Assembly: GCA_026708115.1 (NCBI GenBank)
Contig: JAPOVL010000033.1
Location: 1-64,000, forward strand
Length of the DNA: 64,000 nucleotides
Direction: 5' to 3'
From: Chloroflexota bacterium
Lineage (GTDB): Bacteria; Chloroflexota; Anaerolineae; Aggregatilineales; Phototrophicaceae
A model generated the notes under the pieces. That model was not told the origin of the DNA. It did not search any database and saw only the letters and a program-made list of their open reading frames with translations. Numbering within the stretch: position 1 is the first letter of the stretch; every line of letters starts with the position of its first letter. Positions 44,868 through 53,875 of this stretch are shown here, piece after piece. Made by a program: the position numbers and the translations under genes.

Positions 44868-45965
44868 TTATTTAAGAACGACCATATTGTTGCGATGCAG
44901 CACCGCGTCGCCGAAGCTGTAACCCAGGATTTCGGCGATTTCCCCAGATTTCTTGCCGCAGAGCTTGCGAAGATCTTCGCTACCGTAATTGCTTAGACCA
45001 TGCGCGATTTCGCGGCCGTCAGGTGTTACCACGGACAATGTCGCGCCTCGTTCAAATTCGCCTTCGATCACGCGGATGCCCACCGGCAACAGGCTGGCGC
45101 CACCTTGCATTAGCACCTTGGCAGCGCCTTCGTCTACCCTCAGCAAGCCCTGCGTTCTGTCTGTAAGCAGCCAGCGTTTGCGACTGTCCGAACGAATCGC
45201 GCTCGCTTCAATATGCGTGCCGATCCCTTCGCCATCGACCAGTCGGATGAGCGCTTCGTCTTCGCTGCCGCTGGCGATAATCGTCTTGATACCGCTGCGG
45301 CTGGCGATTCGCGCGGCCTGTAGTTTTGTGATCATACCGCCCGTGCCCATGTCGCTGCCGGCGCCTCCAGCCAGTTCGAAAAGCTCCTCCGATACTTCGC
45401 TGATATTCTGGATCAGCGCCGCCCCCGGGTTCTTGCGCGGATCGTCTGTGAATATGCCTGGCTGGTCCGTCAACATGATCAGCAGGTCGGCATCGACCAC
45501 GCTGGCGACGAAGGCCGAGAGATTGTCATTGTCCCCGACGCGGATCTCGTCGGTAGCGATGGTGTCGTTTTCGTTGACGATGGGGATGATGCTGTGTTCG
45601 ATCAAGGTACGCAGCGTATCGCGCGCGTTCAGGTAACGCGTCCGGTGACTGAGGTCGTCGCGCGTCAAGAGGATTTGCGCCACCACGACTTCGAAGATAT
45701 CGAAGAGGTCTTTGTAAAGACGCATCAAGTGGCTTTGCCCAACAGCGCTGAGCATTTGCTTGGCCGGCACAGACTTGCCCAGATCGGGAAAGTCGAGTTG
45801 TTCCCGTCCGGCTGTCTGCGCGCCTGAAGAAACCACCACAATCTCGTAACCGCGCTCTTTTAATGCGGCGATCTGTTGCACCAACTCCAGCATGCGCTGA
45901 CGATTGAGCCGCGGGGTGCCTTTGGTCAATACACTGGAGCCCAGCTTGACGACGATCCGTTTCAT
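44868..45965 (-). CDS. proB: Glutamate 5-kinase with PUA domain
   Basis: The 365-residue enzyme phosphorylates glutamate, the committed step of proline synthesis and usually feedback inhibited by proline. The amino-acid-kinase fold starts KLGSSVLTKG. It contains VSSGAQTAGR, IPIVNENDTIATDE and a Gly-rich GAGSDMGTGGMITKLQAA. A C-terminal PUA domain (about 275-365) is present, as in E. coli ProB. It is upstream of proA on the same strand. Confidence 0.95.
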   Translation of the reverse strand: MKRIVVKLGSSVLTKGTPRLNRQRMLELVQQIAALKERGYEIVVVSSGAQTAGREQLDFPDLGKSVPAKQMLSAVGQSHLMRLYKDLFDIFEVVVAQILLTRDDLSHRTRYLNARDTLRTLIEHSIIPIVNENDTIATDEIRVGDNDNLSAFVASVVDADLLIMLTDQPGIFTDDPRKNPGAALIQNISEVSEELFELAGGAGSDMGTGGMITKLQAARIASRSGIKTIIASGSEDEALIRLVDGEGIGTHIEASAIRSDSRKRWLLTDRTQGLLRVDEGAAKVLMQGGASLLPVGIRVIEGEFERGATLSVVTPDGREIAHGLSNYGSEDLRKLCGKKSGEIAEILGYSFGDAVLHRNNMVVLK

Positions 45966-46090
45966 TCTCTATCCTTCCAGTAAGGAGTTTATTGCAGGCT
46001 ACCGGGTCTTTGTAGGCTGAAAGCCTGTGGCTTGCTTAATTCGAAGTTGTTTGTGCGGTGCGGGCGGCTATCCTCGCACCAGGTCAAAAC

Positions 46091-47227
46091 TCAGTTGGAA
46101 TCATGCAATTGCATGACGTACCCCAGTCGCAATGCCGCCCTGCGCAAAAGGTCCTCTGCATGCTCGAGCGCATCCTCCAGGCGCATCGGCTTGTCGACGA
46201 TGGAGAAAGCCGCCTGAATCCCGGCCTCATACAACAGGCGATCATCGATATTAAGACCGCCAACCAGGGCGATCGTCGGCACGCCATAGTTCCGCGCCAA
46301 TTGCGCGACCCCAACCGGGCCCTTGCCATCAATCGTCTGGCTGTCCATTTGACCTTCGCCCGTGATGACCAAGTCGCTGTCTTTAAGCTGCTCAAGGAAT
46401 CGATTTTGTTCCAGGATCAAATCAATCCCGGAAACGATCTCGCATGACAAAAACGCCATCAGACCGGCGGCGAAGGCGCCGGCCGCCCCGCCTCCGCGAA
46501 CCATGCGCAGATCAATGCCCAATTGCTCATGGATCACGGTGAAACAGTGACTCAAGTTTCGCTCCAGCTCGTCCACCATCGCGGCGTCCGCCCCTTTTTG
46601 CGGACCGAATACGTGCGCCGCGCCTCTGTCGCCCAAGGTCGGGTTTTCTACATCCGAGGCGATGACGATGTCAACCTCGCGCCAGCGCGGATCCAAACCA
46701 GACCGATCAATCCGGCTGATGTCCGCCAAGCATCCGCCGCCGCCATGAATTTCGTGACCGTCGGCGTCAAGCAGGCGGACGCCCAGAGCCTGCATACATC
46801 CCATGCCGCCGTCTACGGTCGCGCTGCCGCCCAAACCGATGATGATCCTTTCCACACGGCGCTCGAGCGCATCCGCCATTAGCTGACCCGTGCCAAAGGT
46901 GCTTGCGACCATGGGATTAAGTTCCTGCGGCTGCAGCAACTCCAGGCCGGAGGCTCTGGCCATTTCGATGACCGCCGTCTTGCCCTCGTCAACCAATCCA
47001 TACTCTGCGCGAATGGAACGCATGAGCGGGTCCTTCACATTCAACGAAATGCGTTCGCCGCCCGCGCTCAAAAAAGCATCCAGTGTTCCGTTGCCACCAT
47101 CCGCGATGGGAAGTATTTCCAAGCGCGCATCCAGACCGGAACCCTCCAATCCTCGTTGGATGGCGGCGCAGGCTTCGGCAGCGGTCAGGCTCTGCTTGAA
47201 CGCGCCTGAGGCAATCAAGATTTTCAT
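46091..47227 (-). CDS. Glycerate kinase (GlxK/GarK family)
   Basis: The product is 378 residues from the ATG at 47227 (MKILIASGAFKQSLTA matches the family start); an upstream frame to 47248 is less likely. Family motifs include ADGGNGTLDAF, GLGGSATVDGGMG near 130-142, and a late VITGEGQMDSQT. The usual product of this family is 2-phosphoglycerate from D-glycerate and ATP. It is divergent from the KDPG-type aldolase across 91 bases, which suggests a shared sugar-acid degradation route. Confidence 0.9.
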   Translation of the reverse strand: MKILIASGAFKQSLTAAEACAAIQRGLEGSGLDARLEILPIADGGNGTLDAFLSAGGERISLNVKDPLMRSIRAEYGLVDEGKTAVIEMARASGLELLQPQELNPMVASTFGTGQLMADALERRVERIIIGLGGSATVDGGMGCMQALGVRLLDADGHEIHGGGGCLADISRIDRSGLDPRWREVDIVIASDVENPTLGDRGAAHVFGPQKGADAAMVDELERNLSHCFTVIHEQLGIDLRMVRGGGAAGAFAAGLMAFLSCEIVSGIDLILEQNRFLEQLKDSDLVITGEGQMDSQTIDGKGPVGVAQLARNYGVPTIALVGGLNIDDRLLYEAGIQAAFSIVDKPMRLEDALEHAEDLLRRAALRLGYVMQLHDSN

Positions 47228-47318
47228 GCCTTTTTCTTTCATTGGCAAATTTCGTCCTCAACGTTATGATAGCGCGTATTGACATTTGTACGATAGCAGT
47301 TTGCTGGCGAGATAATTG

Positions 47319-47978
47319 ATGAACAGCGACAACGCTCTGTGCGCCATTCAATCCTCTGGCATCGTCGCCGGTATGCGGGGCGCTTTTCCGCCCGACGCCG
47401 CGTTACGAGTCAGCGATACCTTAATGAGCGAGGGTATCAACGTCTTTGAACTGATGATGAATTCTCAAGAGCCGATCCCCGCCATGCAAGCTCTCAAAGC
47501 TGAATACGGAGAAGATGCCTGTGTGGGCATGGGCACGGTTCTTGATGTCGATACGGCTCATGCAGTGCTGGACGCGGGGGCGGACTTTGTCGTGTCGCCC
47601 GCTTTTCAACCCGCTGTCGTGGCGGCGGTGCAATCTCGCGACATCTTGGTTGGTCCAGGCGTCGCCACACCCAGCGAAGCCGTGGCCGCCTGGGATACGG
47701 GCGTCAAATTGCTGAAGCTATTTCCCATTGGCGCGCTCGGTATCGAGTACTACCGCGCGCTGTTTGGTCCGCTAAAGCACATGGCCTTCATGTGCAATGG
47801 CGCCATGGACGATTACAACGCGCGCGAATTCATAGCAGCCGGCGCGCTCGCTTGTGGAATGGGCGGTTGGCTAGTCGGCGATGGCACCTGGTCCAAATCG
47901 CAGTTGCGCAGCCGGGCGCGCATCCTGACGAACGCGGTCGCTTCGGCGCGAGATGGATTGGAGGTTGGCGACTTATGA
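47319..47978 (+). CDS. KDPG/KDPGal-type aldolase (Eda family)
   Basis: The product is 219 residues from the ATG at 47319. This class I aldolase TIM barrel cleaves 2-keto-3-deoxy-6-phosphogluconate (or the galactonate or hydroxyoxoglutarate analogue) to pyruvate and an aldehyde. The Schiff-base lysine is in KLLKLFPIG near residue 132; the upstream catalytic Glu is in INVFELMMNS near 44. The usual Thr-rich strand after that Glu is changed to MMNS, so substrate range may differ from E. coli Eda. Divergent from glycerate kinase. Confidence 0.87.
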   Translation: MNSDNALCAIQSSGIVAGMRGAFPPDAALRVSDTLMSEGINVFELMMNSQEPIPAMQALKAEYGEDACVGMGTVLDVDTAHAVLDAGADFVVSPAFQPAVVAAVQSRDILVGPGVATPSEAVAAWDTGVKLLKLFPIGALGIEYYRALFGPLKHMAFMCNGAMDDYNAREFIAAGALACGMGGWLVGDGTWSKSQLRSRARILTNAVASARDGLEVGDL

Positions 47979-48193
47979 CCGGTTTCATGTCCATCAATCA
48001 AGCTGTTCCGATCGTCGTCCTATAGGCGTAGCAGGTTTTACCCGACCATCTGAACGCGCCAATCCCTTCCACAGTCGCTCGGCGCGCAAACGGGGCATTT
48101 GGGCTGCCGCGCTCACAAAAGACAATAAATCTGCTCGGCTACCGCAAATCGCGGCCTGTTGAATAAGGATATGCAGGACAATTGAAAGAGGTT

Positions 48194-51052
48194 ATGACTG
48201 GGACCAATGCCAATCCACTACCGCGACGCGCTGCAGCAAACAAGCGCGGGGGCGGATGCTGGCTAGTGGCATTAGCGTCAGTTGTCATGGCCGCTCTCCT
48301 GCTGATTGTTGGCTTGCTGCTGCCCCCTTTTAATCTGCCTGACCGACTATTCGCGTTGCAATACACGCCGCTTGATGCCGAGAATCCCGAATTGGCGCTG
48401 GGATCTGATTTTTCGGTCCGTATGCCAGACGATTCAAGCGCCCCCGATACCGCGATGAGGGTCTCCGCTTTGCCATGGACAGTAGGTGAGACCGACACGG
48501 AGACCTCATCTGTGAAACTGGCGCGCGACAATCTTCCAGCCTATCTTGCCCCGCATAGCCCGCTCTATGTTCTTGAGGGTCGTGGCGACTTGCCAGAGCG
48601 ACTGCGTTTCTCGTTTGTTCAGCCAGCGAATGTTTCCAATGCCAATGTACTTTCTCTCTACGGCTGGGACGGCCGCAACTGGCGCTTTGTTCCCTCGCAA
48701 AAATCAGAAGGCGAATTGCGCGGCGTAGCGAGTTTCCCGCCGGGAGCGATTGCGGTTTTCCAATCGATCGCCGGTCCTCCGCTTCTGATGATATCGCAAG
48801 AGTTAACGCAAGAACTTGATCCAAACGTGGTCGCCCTGGCAAAGATCGTCAGCCCGGCGGGATTGCGCCCGACACGCCGGGGCGGCTTAACCGGTAGATT
48901 GGCTCCGGGCGGCGACGCGGAATCAGATTATCTCTACATGCCGGTGATTCGCAACTTTGACGACCCCCGCGCGGCCGACCCCGCCGCGATCGACCGCCTA
49001 ATCTATGACGACATTGCAAGGGATGCGCACGTCTCACAAATATCACGTATGGCCGCTTTCAACGGTTTCCATGGCATCTTCATTGACTATCGCGAATTGT
49101 ATCCGGAAGCGCGTCAAAACTTCACTCGCTTCATCGAGCAACTGAGTTCAGAATTGCATGAGCAGGGCCTGCTCTTAGGCATAGTGGCGCCTGCCCGCGA
49201 CGCAAGCGCCGGCGAAGCTGATGCCTATGACTGGCGCGCGCTGGGCGCGGCTGTCGACTTTTTCAAGCTTGATGTCAGCATTGCTCCGGTCGATCACGGC
49301 GCTGGCGGCGACCAACTGGTCACGAGACTGCTCCGCCGCGCTGTCGACCAGGTTGAACGCTACAAGATCCTGCTTGGACTTAGCGCGCAGAACCTGCGCG
49401 AGCATGAAGGCGCTTTTGCGCGCGTCGGCTTCGCCGAAGCGCTGTCGGGACTTGGCGACGTGACACTGGACGCCGAGTCTATCAGCGAGACCGGCTCCGT
49501 CGAGCCCGGTACATTTATCCGTGCATCGCTCAATGGGCTCCGCGTCATGCCCGGCCATGACGATTCTTTTGGGACAGGCTATCTGGATTATCTGATCGCA
49601 GCTGATGGAACCACGACGCGCATCTGGCTGACCGACAGAGCGGCTCTAGGCAAGCGTCTCAATCAGACATTGCCATTCGGGCTGGCCGGGGTCGCCATTG
49701 ATGATTTGCTGTCGGACGATTTATTCCCTGGTTTGCTTCAGGCTGTTCGTGACTATCTGGCTCAAATGCCAGCGCCGAATACCCCGGGGGGCTGGTCGCT
49801 GCGCTGGTCTATCGCCCGACAAGACAGCTTTGTCGATGAAGCTATCACCCGCTTGAATGAGGATTTTGTCCTGACCTTGGTCGCGCCGGAAGGAAACTAT
49901 GCGATTAACGCGGCGGTGATCAATAGCGAGGGTGAAAGCATAAGCCAGCGCGCCGGCGCTGCGCTGCCGCTTTTTGCGGCAACTCCAACAGCAACGCCGA
50001 GCCCTACACCGACGCCGACGCTTACACCAACCCCGCCGCCGGCGCCGGTCGTATTTGTGCCGGTCGCGAACGAAGAGGCCGTCAGCGCGCCACCTGACAA
50101 CTTCGCTGCGGTCGTGCCGCCGGCCGGCAGCATCAACATCGAGATCGGCGGACATGTCACGAGCGCGGGCAGTCAGCGCGCGATTGGGGCGATGCGAGCC
50201 GCTGGCATGACCTGGATGAAGATTCAAGCGCGTTTCGACTGGCGCAGTCCGCCGGATATGGGACACGAAATACGTAGCGCGCATGACAACGGCTTCAAGA
50301 TCCTGGTCGGCACCGTGGGTAGACCGAATGAACTGGCCCAGGGCGGACAAAGCTACGTCGATTCCTACACGGACTGGTTGGCGCGCATCGCCGGGCAAGG
50401 CGCCGACGCCATTGAAGTGTGGAACGAGCCCAACCTTGACCGCGAATGGCCACGTGGCCAGATCAGCGGAGCGGCTTATGCCCGTATGCTGGCGGGGGCT
50501 TGGCAGAAGATCAAGGCCGCGAACGCCGGCACCCTGGTGATAAGCGCTGCTCCCGCGCCGACCGGCGTTTCCGACCGTCCGGACCAAGTGATGCCGGACA
50601 ATCGCTGGCTGCGCGAAATGGTTGATGGCGGCGGCTTGGATTTTCTCGATTGCGTCGGCGCTCACTACAACGAAGGCATCGTCCCGCCGAGCCAGACCAG
50701 CGGCGATCCGCGTGGCGACAATTACTACACGCGTTATTTCTACGGCATGTTGAACGGCTATATCAGTATCACCCGGCGTCCCATTTGCTTTACCGAGCTC
50801 GGTTATTTGACAGCCGACGGCTATCCCGCACTTTCGGATTATTTTGGTTGGGCGGATAATGTAACTGTGCAACAGCAGGCAGCTTGGTTGGCAGAAGCCG
50901 CGGCGCTCGCATCGCGAAGCGGACAGGTGCGCCTGTTCATCGTCTGGAATGTGGATTTCACCCATTATGGATCGGATCCGCAAGCGGGCTACGCGATCGT
51001 CAGACCAAACGGCTCCTGCCCGGCCTGCGAAGCCTTGGCCAGGGCGCGCTGA
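48194..51052 (+). CDS. Large surface protein: GH18-like domain plus clan-A glycoside-hydrolase-like domain
   Basis: The product is about 952 residues; TTG 48182 is an alternative start. An N-terminal signal-anchor lies near residues 23-48. Residues ~230-520 resemble GH18/YaaH barrels (GFHGIFIDYRELYPE, then LSSELHEQGLLLGIVAPA), but the acidic DxxDxDxE motif is degenerate. A Pro/Thr linker of TPTPTP type lies near 598-620. Residues ~645-950 form a clan-A barrel with acid/base Glu in IEVWNEPNLDREW and nucleophile-like Glu in CFTELGY. It probably acts on envelope or external polysaccharide. First of three tandem related genes. Confidence 0.75.
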   Translation: MTGTNANPLPRRAAANKRGGGCWLVALASVVMAALLLIVGLLLPPFNLPDRLFALQYTPLDAENPELALGSDFSVRMPDDSSAPDTAMRVSALPWTVGETDTETSSVKLARDNLPAYLAPHSPLYVLEGRGDLPERLRFSFVQPANVSNANVLSLYGWDGRNWRFVPSQKSEGELRGVASFPPGAIAVFQSIAGPPLLMISQELTQELDPNVVALAKIVSPAGLRPTRRGGLTGRLAPGGDAESDYLYMPVIRNFDDPRAADPAAIDRLIYDDIARDAHVSQISRMAAFNGFHGIFIDYRELYPEARQNFTRFIEQLSSELHEQGLLLGIVAPARDASAGEADAYDWRALGAAVDFFKLDVSIAPVDHGAGGDQLVTRLLRRAVDQVERYKILLGLSAQNLREHEGAFARVGFAEALSGLGDVTLDAESISETGSVEPGTFIRASLNGLRVMPGHDDSFGTGYLDYLIAADGTTTRIWLTDRAALGKRLNQTLPFGLAGVAIDDLLSDDLFPGLLQAVRDYLAQMPAPNTPGGWSLRWSIARQDSFVDEAITRLNEDFVLTLVAPEGNYAINAAVINSEGESISQRAGAALPLFAATPTATPSPTPTPTLTPTPPPAPVVFVPVANEEAVSAPPDNFAAVVPPAGSINIEIGGHVTSAGSQRAIGAMRAAGMTWMKIQARFDWRSPPDMGHEIRSAHDNGFKILVGTVGRPNELAQGGQSYVDSYTDWLARIAGQGADAIEVWNEPNLDREWPRGQISGAAYARMLAGAWQKIKAANAGTLVISAAPAPTGVSDRPDQVMPDNRWLREMVDGGGLDFLDCVGAHYNEGIVPPSQTSGDPRGDNYYTRYFYGMLNGYISITRRPICFTELGYLTADGYPALSDYFGWADNVTVQQQAAWLAEAAALASRSGQVRLFIVWNVDFTHYGSDPQAGYAIVRPNGSCPACEALARAR

Positions 51053-51155
51053 TCGTTTGACGCCTAACAAGTGCGGCGCTGTACCCTTTGCCGTTCGTGA
51101 ACGAGCGATCGGTTGACCATCGGCAGCCTTGGATACATACGACAAGGAGCCTGAT

Positions 51156-52598
51156 GTGGTAACTAAAACCGTATACAAGCAGATTCGCGGCTTTGTCGCC
51201 ATATGGCTCTCAATTACCTTTGTCATGGGCTTGTCCACCTTCCTCGCAATCTATTTCACATACAATCCCTCGGCTGTGGATCCCGGTTCAAGCAACCCTT
51301 TGCCCCTTGGGACACTGGGGCAAGAGACTCCGGAAGAAGCGCCGGCGCCGGTCATTATACTGCCAAGCGTGACGCCAGAACCAACATCAACGCCTACATC
51401 CGTCACGCAGGAACCAACCGTACCCGTCATGGCCTATGAAGCGACTGACATTCCGACGCTCACCCGCACACCGGAACCGAGCCCGACGCCGACGCTGCTG
51501 CCGGTAGCCGATACGCGCTATCAGATCGGCATTCAGGTCGAGCATGCGCCCGACTTAAATCCCGACAATCAGGACGCCTGGTACCGTTCGGTGGCCAGCG
51601 ATCTGGGAATAACCTGGGTTAAGCAGCAAGTCCGCTGGGAACTTATGGAACCCGAGCAAGGGAATATCGACTGGAGCGCGCTTGATTTGGTTATGCCCAG
51701 CGCAGAAAAATTTGCTATCAAGCTGCTGCTTTCCGTTGTGACCGCTCCCGATTGGGCGCGCGAGCCCGGGGTTGTTCTGGAGCGACACGGTCCAGCGGCC
51801 GATCCACAAATTTATGCCGATTTTGTCGCTGCGATCCTCGAGCGCTATCCGGGCAGAATACATGCCATTGAAATCTGGAACGAACAAAACATCGACCGGG
51901 AATGGACATCGGTCAACGGTTTGAACGCAGCAGATTATGTCAGGCTTTTGCAAACCTCCTATGAGACAATCAAGACCATCGAACCCGGTACCATCGTTAT
52001 CAGCGGCGCGCTGTCCCCAACGGGCATCAATGACGGAGTCGGGGCTTATGACGATTTCAACTATATGGATCAGCTAATCGACGCGGGTATGCTGGATTGG
52101 GCCGATTGCGTCGGCGCCCATCACAATGGTTACAACATCGGTCCCGATTATCGCTATAACGAGATACCGGACGATCCGAACGCGTCCTTCCGCGGTCCAT
52201 TCGACAACCCGCATCATAGCTGGAGCTTCCGTAGCACCTTGGAAGGTTATGCCAATCGCATCCGGGCAGCCGGCAAAGATACCAAACTTTGCGTGACCGA
52301 GTTCGGCTGGCCCTCTGCCGAAGATCTGGAAGGCGTACGCGAAGGCTTTGACTTCGCGTACGACAATACCTTGGCGGAGCAGGCGCAATGGATCCCGCAG
52401 GCCATGTCCAATATGGCGGACTGGGACTTCGTCTGGCTGGCTTTCATTTGGAACTTTAACTATGGTCCGCAAGCGGGTTGGGCAGTCGACAACGACAACG
52501 TTCCCTATTCGCTGATTGGACCAGGATTCAACTTCCGACCGGCCTACGATGCCATCCGCGCCTGGCAAAGGGATTATCAGGCGCGAACGAGATCATAA
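51156..52598 (+). CDS. Membrane-anchored clan-A glycoside-hydrolase-like protein
   Basis: The product is 480 residues from the GTG at 51156, set by AAGGAG 6 bases before it; a TTG at 51129 is possible. A membrane anchor (about 12-35) is followed by a Pro/Thr-rich linker to about residue 125. The barrel contains IEIWNEQNIDREW, where the usual NEP is NEQ but the Glu is kept, and CVTEFGWPS as the nucleophile strand. The family is GH39/GH5-like; the sugar target is unknown. It is followed with a 1-base gap by the third paralogue. Confidence 0.77.
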   Translation: MVTKTVYKQIRGFVAIWLSITFVMGLSTFLAIYFTYNPSAVDPGSSNPLPLGTLGQETPEEAPAPVIILPSVTPEPTSTPTSVTQEPTVPVMAYEATDIPTLTRTPEPSPTPTLLPVADTRYQIGIQVEHAPDLNPDNQDAWYRSVASDLGITWVKQQVRWELMEPEQGNIDWSALDLVMPSAEKFAIKLLLSVVTAPDWAREPGVVLERHGPAADPQIYADFVAAILERYPGRIHAIEIWNEQNIDREWTSVNGLNAADYVRLLQTSYETIKTIEPGTIVISGALSPTGINDGVGAYDDFNYMDQLIDAGMLDWADCVGAHHNGYNIGPDYRYNEIPDDPNASFRGPFDNPHHSWSFRSTLEGYANRIRAAGKDTKLCVTEFGWPSAEDLEGVREGFDFAYDNTLAEQAQWIPQAMSNMADWDFVWLAFIWNFNYGPQAGWAVDNDNVPYSLIGPGFNFRPAYDAIRAWQRDYQARTRS

Positions 52599-52599
52599 G

Positions 52600-53817
52600 A
52601 TGCCCAACGTCCTTAAGCGGGGGGTTCGTGCCTATCTGCTAGCGCTGGCGGCTGTTGTCGTTGCTGGCGCCGGTGTCTGGATAGGGACCCGTCCAGAACA
52701 AGACCCTTTCCAGGCAAGCGCGATAGTGGATCCGCCGTTTCCGTCACTGACCTACGGCATACAGACCTTCCTCTGGTGGAACGAGCCACAACGTGGCTTG
52801 CACCTTCATTTAGTCCGATTGATGTCCTTCAGCCATGCCAAACAAACTTTCGCCTGGAGCGACCTGGAACCGCGCAAGGGTCAGTGGATTTGGGTACAAT
52901 CTGATCGAATCGTGGAGTCGATTGAAGAGCGCGGATTGCAATTGGTCGCGCGCCTGGGAAAAGTCCCCGCCTGGGCTCGCCCAGAATCAGCCGATCCCGA
53001 TGCGCACGACTCGCCGCCGGCAGAGCTTGCCAACTGGGCCAACTTCTGTTCCGCCGTTGCCCAACGCTATCGCGGCCGGATCTCGGCCTACCAGATCTGG
53101 AATGAACCGAACCTCGGCCGCGAATGGGGCAATACGCGACCCGATGCGGCGGCCTACGTCGAGTTGCTTGGGGCTTGCAGCCGCGCGATCCGGCAAGCGG
53201 ACTCACATGCCATATTAATCTCGGCAGGTTTGTCGCCGACTGGCACCAACGACGAGCGAGCCACGCCCGACGATGTGTTTCTCGATCATATGTACCGTAA
53301 CGATTTCCAGCAATTCATTGATGTCGTCGGCGCGCATGCCCCGGGTTACGCCCCGCCCGAGATCGGTCCCGATGACCAAGAGGCTAAAGCCCGCTGGTTT
53401 ACCTTTCGGCGCGTAGAAGATTTACGAAAGATCATGTTGCGGTACAATGATGGTGCGCGTCAAATGGCAATCATGGAATTCGGATATACTACCGATACGC
53501 ATAACCCGGACTACGCTTGGTTTGGTGTTACCGAACAGCAGCAGGCGGACTATTTGGAGCGGGCCTATGAGTACGCCATTGCCAACTGGCGCCCGTGGGT
53601 CGGCTTGATGACGCTGATTTACATGCCGGATCTGACTTGGCTGCCGGGGGACGAAGAATACTGGTGGTCTATCCTGGATCCCGCAAGTGGCGCGCCGCGC
53701 GCGGCCTATATCAAACTGGCAAACATGCGCAAAGTCTGTGGAGAACACATTATTGCGCAACGCCCAGCCGATGGACCAGTGGCTCTTGGCGAAAAAATCG
53801 CTCCAGTCTGTCCGTGA
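52600..53817 (+). CDS. Clan-A glycoside-hydrolase-like protein, third tandem copy
   Basis: The product is 405 residues from the ATG at 52600, one base after the upstream stop. A signal-anchor helix lies near residues 9-29 and there is almost no linker. The barrel has YQIWNEPNLGREWG for the acid/base Glu and AIMEFGYTTD for the nucleophile Glu. ISAGLSPTGTNDE matches ISAAPAPTGVSDR and ISGALSPTGINDG of the two upstream genes, which shows common descent. It is probably exported and acts on surface glycan. Confidence 0.77.
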   Translation: MPNVLKRGVRAYLLALAAVVVAGAGVWIGTRPEQDPFQASAIVDPPFPSLTYGIQTFLWWNEPQRGLHLHLVRLMSFSHAKQTFAWSDLEPRKGQWIWVQSDRIVESIEERGLQLVARLGKVPAWARPESADPDAHDSPPAELANWANFCSAVAQRYRGRISAYQIWNEPNLGREWGNTRPDAAAYVELLGACSRAIRQADSHAILISAGLSPTGTNDERATPDDVFLDHMYRNDFQQFIDVVGAHAPGYAPPEIGPDDQEAKARWFTFRRVEDLRKIMLRYNDGARQMAIMEFGYTTDTHNPDYAWFGVTEQQQADYLERAYEYAIANWRPWVGLMTLIYMPDLTWLPGDEEYWWSILDPASGAPRAAYIKLANMRKVCGEHIIAQRPADGPVALGEKIAPVCP

Positions 53818-53875
53818 CCTACCGCTTTTGTCCTAATCCAGATAACGCGGAAAGCTACGTCGCTAGGGAAGTCTC

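Noticed and set aside
49980..50045. Repeated ACGCCGAC/ACACC units
   Set aside because: They encode the Pro/Thr linker of the surface hydrolase-like protein and are not a separate repeat element.
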